Positions 15,484-17,612 of a stretch of DNA of 17,612 bases are shown piece after piece. The stretch's first letter is position 1; each line of letters starts with the position of its first letter. This DNA comes from Candidatus Eiseniibacteriota bacterium (lineage in GTDB: Bacteria; Joyebacterota; Joyebacteria; Joyebacterales; Joyebacteraceae). The translations under genes and the position numbers were made by a program. The stretch covers positions 1 to 17,612 of the forward strand of contig DAOWER010000235.1 of NCBI GenBank assembly GCA_030638405.1, in the 5' to 3' direction. The notes beneath the pieces are model-generated. The model worked only from the letters and a program-made list of their open reading frames with translations, made no database searches and was not told the DNA's origin.

Positions 15484-15528
15484 GGCAGACGCACCGCCCG
15501 CGTCCATCGGCGGTGCGGCGCGTCTGCC
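15484..15528 (-). other. Strong hairpin between mscS and the DUF3078-like gene
   Basis: GGCAGACGCACCGCC (15484-15498) pairs with GGCGGTGC (15509-15516) and GTCTGCC (15522-15528), a 15-bp stem interrupted by one 5-nt bulge, loop of 10 nt. It starts 23 bp beyond the mscS stop. No T-tract follows on the - strand, so it may be an mRNA-stabilising or partial-termination stem rather than a full terminator. Confidence 0.6.
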
Positions 15529-15551
15529 ATCGTGCGAAGCATCGGTGCCTG

Positions 15552-16355
15552 CTATGTCTTGTCCAGGTGCACGTCCAACTGCGGGAACGGGATCTCGACA
15601 CCCGCCTTGGGCAGTCCCTCGAGCACGGACTTCGCGATGTCGCCCTTCACCGCCATGTAGTTCTCCGTGTTCGTCCACGGCCTGAGCGCCAGGTTGACGG
15701 ACGAGTCGGCCAGCTCCGTGAGGACGACCGCCGGCTCGGGGTCGTCCAGCACGAACGGGTGCGCCTTCATGATGTCCATCGCGACCTGGACCGCCTTGTC
15801 CACGCTGCTCCCGTAGCCGATGCCGACGGCGACGTCGGCGCGCCTCGTGGGCATGCGCGTGGCGTTCTCGATCGAGGCGCCCCACACCTGCGAGTTCGGG
15901 ATGGTAACGAACACGTTGTCGGGCGTCAGGAGTTCCGTTGCCATGATGCCGACCGCCTTGACCTTGCCGGTCTTCCCGTTGATCGTGACGACCTCGCCGA
16001 TGTCGATCGGTCTGAGGGCGGCGATCCACGTCCCGGACGCGATGTTGTTGACCGTGTCGGACATCCCGAAGCCCAGAATGAGGCCTACCATGGCGGAGAG
16101 GCTCACAAGTATGGAGCCGATCGTCACGCCGAGCGAGGTCAGCACCAGGAGGATGACGAGAACATAGAGCAGCGCGCTCAGAAACCGGGCCAGGAACTCA
16201 ATCAGGACGTCTGAGAGATTGGTTCTGCGCATCGACAGCTTGAAGAACTTCAGGATGATCTTGGAGACGATGAGCCCGACGACCAGCGCGACCACGGCGG
16301 TCAGAAGCTGTACCACTGTGATGCTCGTATACGGAAGGGTTGCCTCCAGATCCAT
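15552..16355 (-). CDS. mscS: MscS-family small-conductance mechanosensitive channel
   Basis: A 267-aa inner-membrane protein, close in size to E. coli MscS. Such channels open under membrane tension and release solutes on osmotic downshock. Three membrane segments: about 13-35, 55-76 and the pore-lining helix 80-103 (VSLSAMVGLILGFGMSDTVNN). The MscS beta domain follows (IDIGEVVTINGKTGKVKAVG, 117-136; VFVTIPNSQVW, 148-158), and the C-terminal alpha/beta part ends EIPFPQLDVHL, matching the typical MscS ending. ATG 16355 has GAGGAGG (16361-16367 on the - strand) five bases upstream. The frame is open further up to 16880, but that stretch lacks a ribosome site and has no membrane-protein character. 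The DUF3078-like gene lies downstream on the same strand, probably in the same transcript. Confidence 0.94.
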   Translation of the reverse strand: MDLEATLPYTSITVVQLLTAVVALVVGLIVSKIILKFFKLSMRRTNLSDVLIEFLARFLSALLYVLVILLVLTSLGVTIGSILVSLSAMVGLILGFGMSDTVNNIASGTWIAALRPIDIGEVVTINGKTGKVKAVGIMATELLTPDNVFVTIPNSQVWGASIENATRMPTRRADVAVGIGYGSSVDKAVQVAMDIMKAHPFVLDDPEPAVVLTELADSSVNLALRPWTNTENYMAVKGDIAKSVLEGLPKAGVEIPFPQLDVHLDKT

Positions 16356-16420
16356 GACTGCCTCCTCGTTCCTCGAGGGACCGGTTGTGAGGGACGACGC
16401 GCTCCCGCCGCGCGTCGGCG

Positions 16421-16440
16421 CCTCTGTCTTCCTCTGTCTG
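16421..16440. repeat. Tandem 10-bp duplication in the mscS leader
   Basis: CCTCTGTCTT is followed directly by CCTCTGTCTG. On the - strand it reads as a purine-rich AGACAGAGG doublet about 65-85 nt before the mscS start. Confidence 0.6.
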
Positions 16441-16453
16441 TGGAATGCCAGAT

Positions 16454-16483
16454 GAAGTAGCACACCGCCGTGCCGGCTGTCAA
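16454..16483 (-). promoter_or_regulatory. Possible promoter of mscS
   Basis: A perfect TTGACA on the - strand (16478-16483) lies about 120 bp before the mscS ATG. The best -10 at 18 bp is TACTTC, which is poor. The -35 is framed by short inverted arms CCGGC and GCCGG, which could be a regulator site. Confidence 0.35.
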
Positions 16484-16599
16484 GCCGGTTCCGCCGGGCC
16501 TCCGAGGTCGGGCCGTCCTGCGGCGCTCCGCGCGAGGCCGGGGGAGCGGCGGCCTGCACGAATCGGGGCCGCGACTGCCCTGAACCGCGCCAATTGACC

Positions 16600-16628
16600 T
16601 TGACACCCGCCCACGCTGGCAATAACAT
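16600..16628 (+). promoter_or_regulatory. Sigma70-type promoter of the downstream kinase gene
   Basis: TTGACA (16600-16605), a 17-bp spacer and TAACAT (16623-16628, four of six). A second overlapping TTGACC lies directly upstream. Predicted start near 16635 rules out the in-frame ATG at 16627 and supports ATG 16714. Confidence 0.5.
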
Positions 16629-16713
16629 GACGGCGACTGAGGCCGTTCTGTGGGCTTTCTGCGCCTCACCCGGCGACACAGCCCTTCGGGCTGACAACTC
16701 AGGGTGTTCGAGT

Positions 16714-17612
16714 ATGCTCGCCATCGGGGTCATCACTGCGGGTGGTGTTCCGTGGGTGCTGGCAACGCCCCTCCCTTGGGTCGTGGCGGCGCTCCTGGCG
16801 GGCATCGCGCTCGGCTGGCTGTCCGGCAGGGCCCAACGGCTACTGGCCGCGCAGAAGCGCAGCGAGATCACCAAGAGCAAACACCAGCTTCAGGCCATAT
16901 TCGACGGCATCACCGACGGGCTCATAATAGTAGACAGCGACTTCACGGTCATGGCCGTCAACAAGGCCGAGGCCGCCTTCCTCGGCAGCACGCCGAAGGA
17001 ACTGGTGGGGAAGCCGTGCTACGAGATCTACTGCAGGGGCGATACGGCCTGCGAGACCTGTCCCGCTCACGAGACCTTCGCGACCGGCAAACCCGTTCTC
17101 GTCTCCAAGATCGAGCACCGGTCCGGATATCATCGCACGGGTGTCGACGTCTACACGTTTCCGGTCAGGGACGAGAGCGGGAAGACCGTCCAGGCCATCC
17201 AGTACATCAAAGACGTCACCGACCGCATCAAGCTCCAAAGCCAGCTTCGCGAGGTGGAACAGATGACCGGCATCGGTCACATGGCGGCCAACGTCGCGCA
17301 CGAGATCCGTAACCCGCTGATCGCGGTGGGCGGGTTCGCGAGGCAGCTGCACGAGGGGCTGGACACCGACGACCCGCGCAGGGAGTTCACCGGCATCATT
17401 CTAGAGGAGGTCACAAGACTCGAGCAGATCCTGCGCGAGCAGCTGACGCTCGAGAGGCATCTCCAGCCGGTGCTCGCCCCTGTCGACGTGAATCAGATAC
17501 TCAAGGACGTCTGGAAGCTGCTCTCACACGGGATGCTCTCGTCGCGGGTGCGGCTGATCGGCAACCTCGCGGACGGATTGCCGGTTACGATGGGGGATAC
17601 CAATCAGCTCAA
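16714..17612 (+). CDS. Membrane-associated PAS sensor histidine kinase (3' partial)
   Basis: 299 codons are visible and the frame runs off the window. The N-terminus (about 3-37) is hydrophobic, one or two membrane segments with almost no outer loop. A PAS domain (about 55-170) carries four cysteines, C102, C107, C113 and C116, in PCYEIYCRGDTACETCPAHE. HisKA follows with HMAANVAHEIRNPLIAVGG, phospho-acceptor His196. The sequence stops just before the ATPase N-box, so the ATP-binding part is outside. The HEIRN core differs from the HDFNN core of the tandem kinases, so it is not a close copy of them. ATG 16714 has AGGGTG (16701-16706) seven bases upstream. An ATG at 16627 is also in frame but lies in the predicted -10. 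Kinases with this layout often sit beside an NtrC-type regulator, which would be downstream of the window. Confidence 0.9.
   Translation, partial: MLAIGVITAGGVPWVLATPLPWVVAALLAGIALGWLSGRAQRLLAAQKRSEITKSKHQLQAIFDGITDGLIIVDSDFTVMAVNKAEAAFLGSTPKELVGKPCYEIYCRGDTACETCPAHETFATGKPVLVSKIEHRSGYHRTGVDVYTFPVRDESGKTVQAIQYIKDVTDRIKLQSQLREVEQMTGIGHMAANVAHEIRNPLIAVGGFARQLHEGLDTDDPRREFTGIILEEVTRLEQILREQLTLERHLQPVLAPVDVNQILKDVWKLLSHGMLSSRVRLIGNLADGLPVTMGDTNQL

Larger units (their letters stand above)
16356..16713. other. 358-bp intergenic region between divergent mscS and kinase genes
   Basis: No gene is seen. It holds a possible mscS promoter (16454-16483), a promoter for the + strand kinase (16600-16628) and a tandem 10-mer (16421-16440). 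The section 16484-16599 is GC-rich and shows nothing I can name. Confidence 0.5.

Noticed and set aside
15406..16029. N-terminal extension of the DUF3078-like protein
   Set aside because: It overlaps mscS out of frame, is Arg/Gly/His-rich and would bury the obvious signal peptide that begins at ATG 15405.
16356..16880. N-terminal extension of MscS
   Set aside because: ATG 16355 has an excellent ribosome site and starts an MscS of normal length; the extension overlaps the divergent kinase gene and its promoter.

Overview
The window looks like a chromosomal segment of a GC-rich, diderm, probably uncultured bacterium of the FCB/Eisenbacteria-like kind. The first gene ends in a FlgD-like sorting tail (motif NAPNPFNP) typical of those lineages. 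A DUF3078-like outer-membrane protein, a membrane-anchored LysM/M23 peptidase and TTGACA/TATAAT-type promoters with mostly good Shine-Dalgarno sites fit the same picture. The lineage assignment is an inference; there is no rRNA or other phylogenetic marker beyond L28 and RecG.

Layout: (1) 2-553, the 3' end of a secreted protein on the + strand, then a terminator hairpin and a 32-bp tandem repeat. (2) 746-8495, two very large tandem paralogous hybrid histidine kinases on the - strand (1006 and 1543 aa), both with a CckA-like HDFNN kinase core and a terminal receiver but no output domain. (3) 8496-9026, a structured intergenic region with divergent promoters; the + promoter is followed after about 20 nt by an intrinsic terminator that sits inside the leader of the next genes. 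(4) 9027-9811, a two-gene partner-switching cassette (STAS anti-sigma antagonist and RsbW/SpoIIAB-type kinase). (5) 9932-10135, rpmB on the - strand, divergent from recG and an HD-domain gene (10331-12987, + strand). The divergent promoters flank a GC-rich palindrome. (6) 13100-14353, a LysM/M23 cell-wall endopeptidase on the - strand with a near-consensus promoter and hardly any 5' leader. (7) 14476-16355, mscS followed by the DUF3078-like gene on the - strand. (8) 16714-end, the 5' part of another membrane-associated PAS/histidine kinase on the + strand.

Functionally the window mixes signalling (three histidine kinases and a partner-switching pair), envelope functions (surface protein, M23 peptidase, DUF3078-like protein, MscS) and housekeeping genes (rpmB, recG). 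I see no mobile element, CRISPR array, tRNA, rRNA or phage gene. The best candidates for something new are the duplicated modular kinases next to an orphan partner-switching pair, and the possible transcription attenuator in front of that pair.
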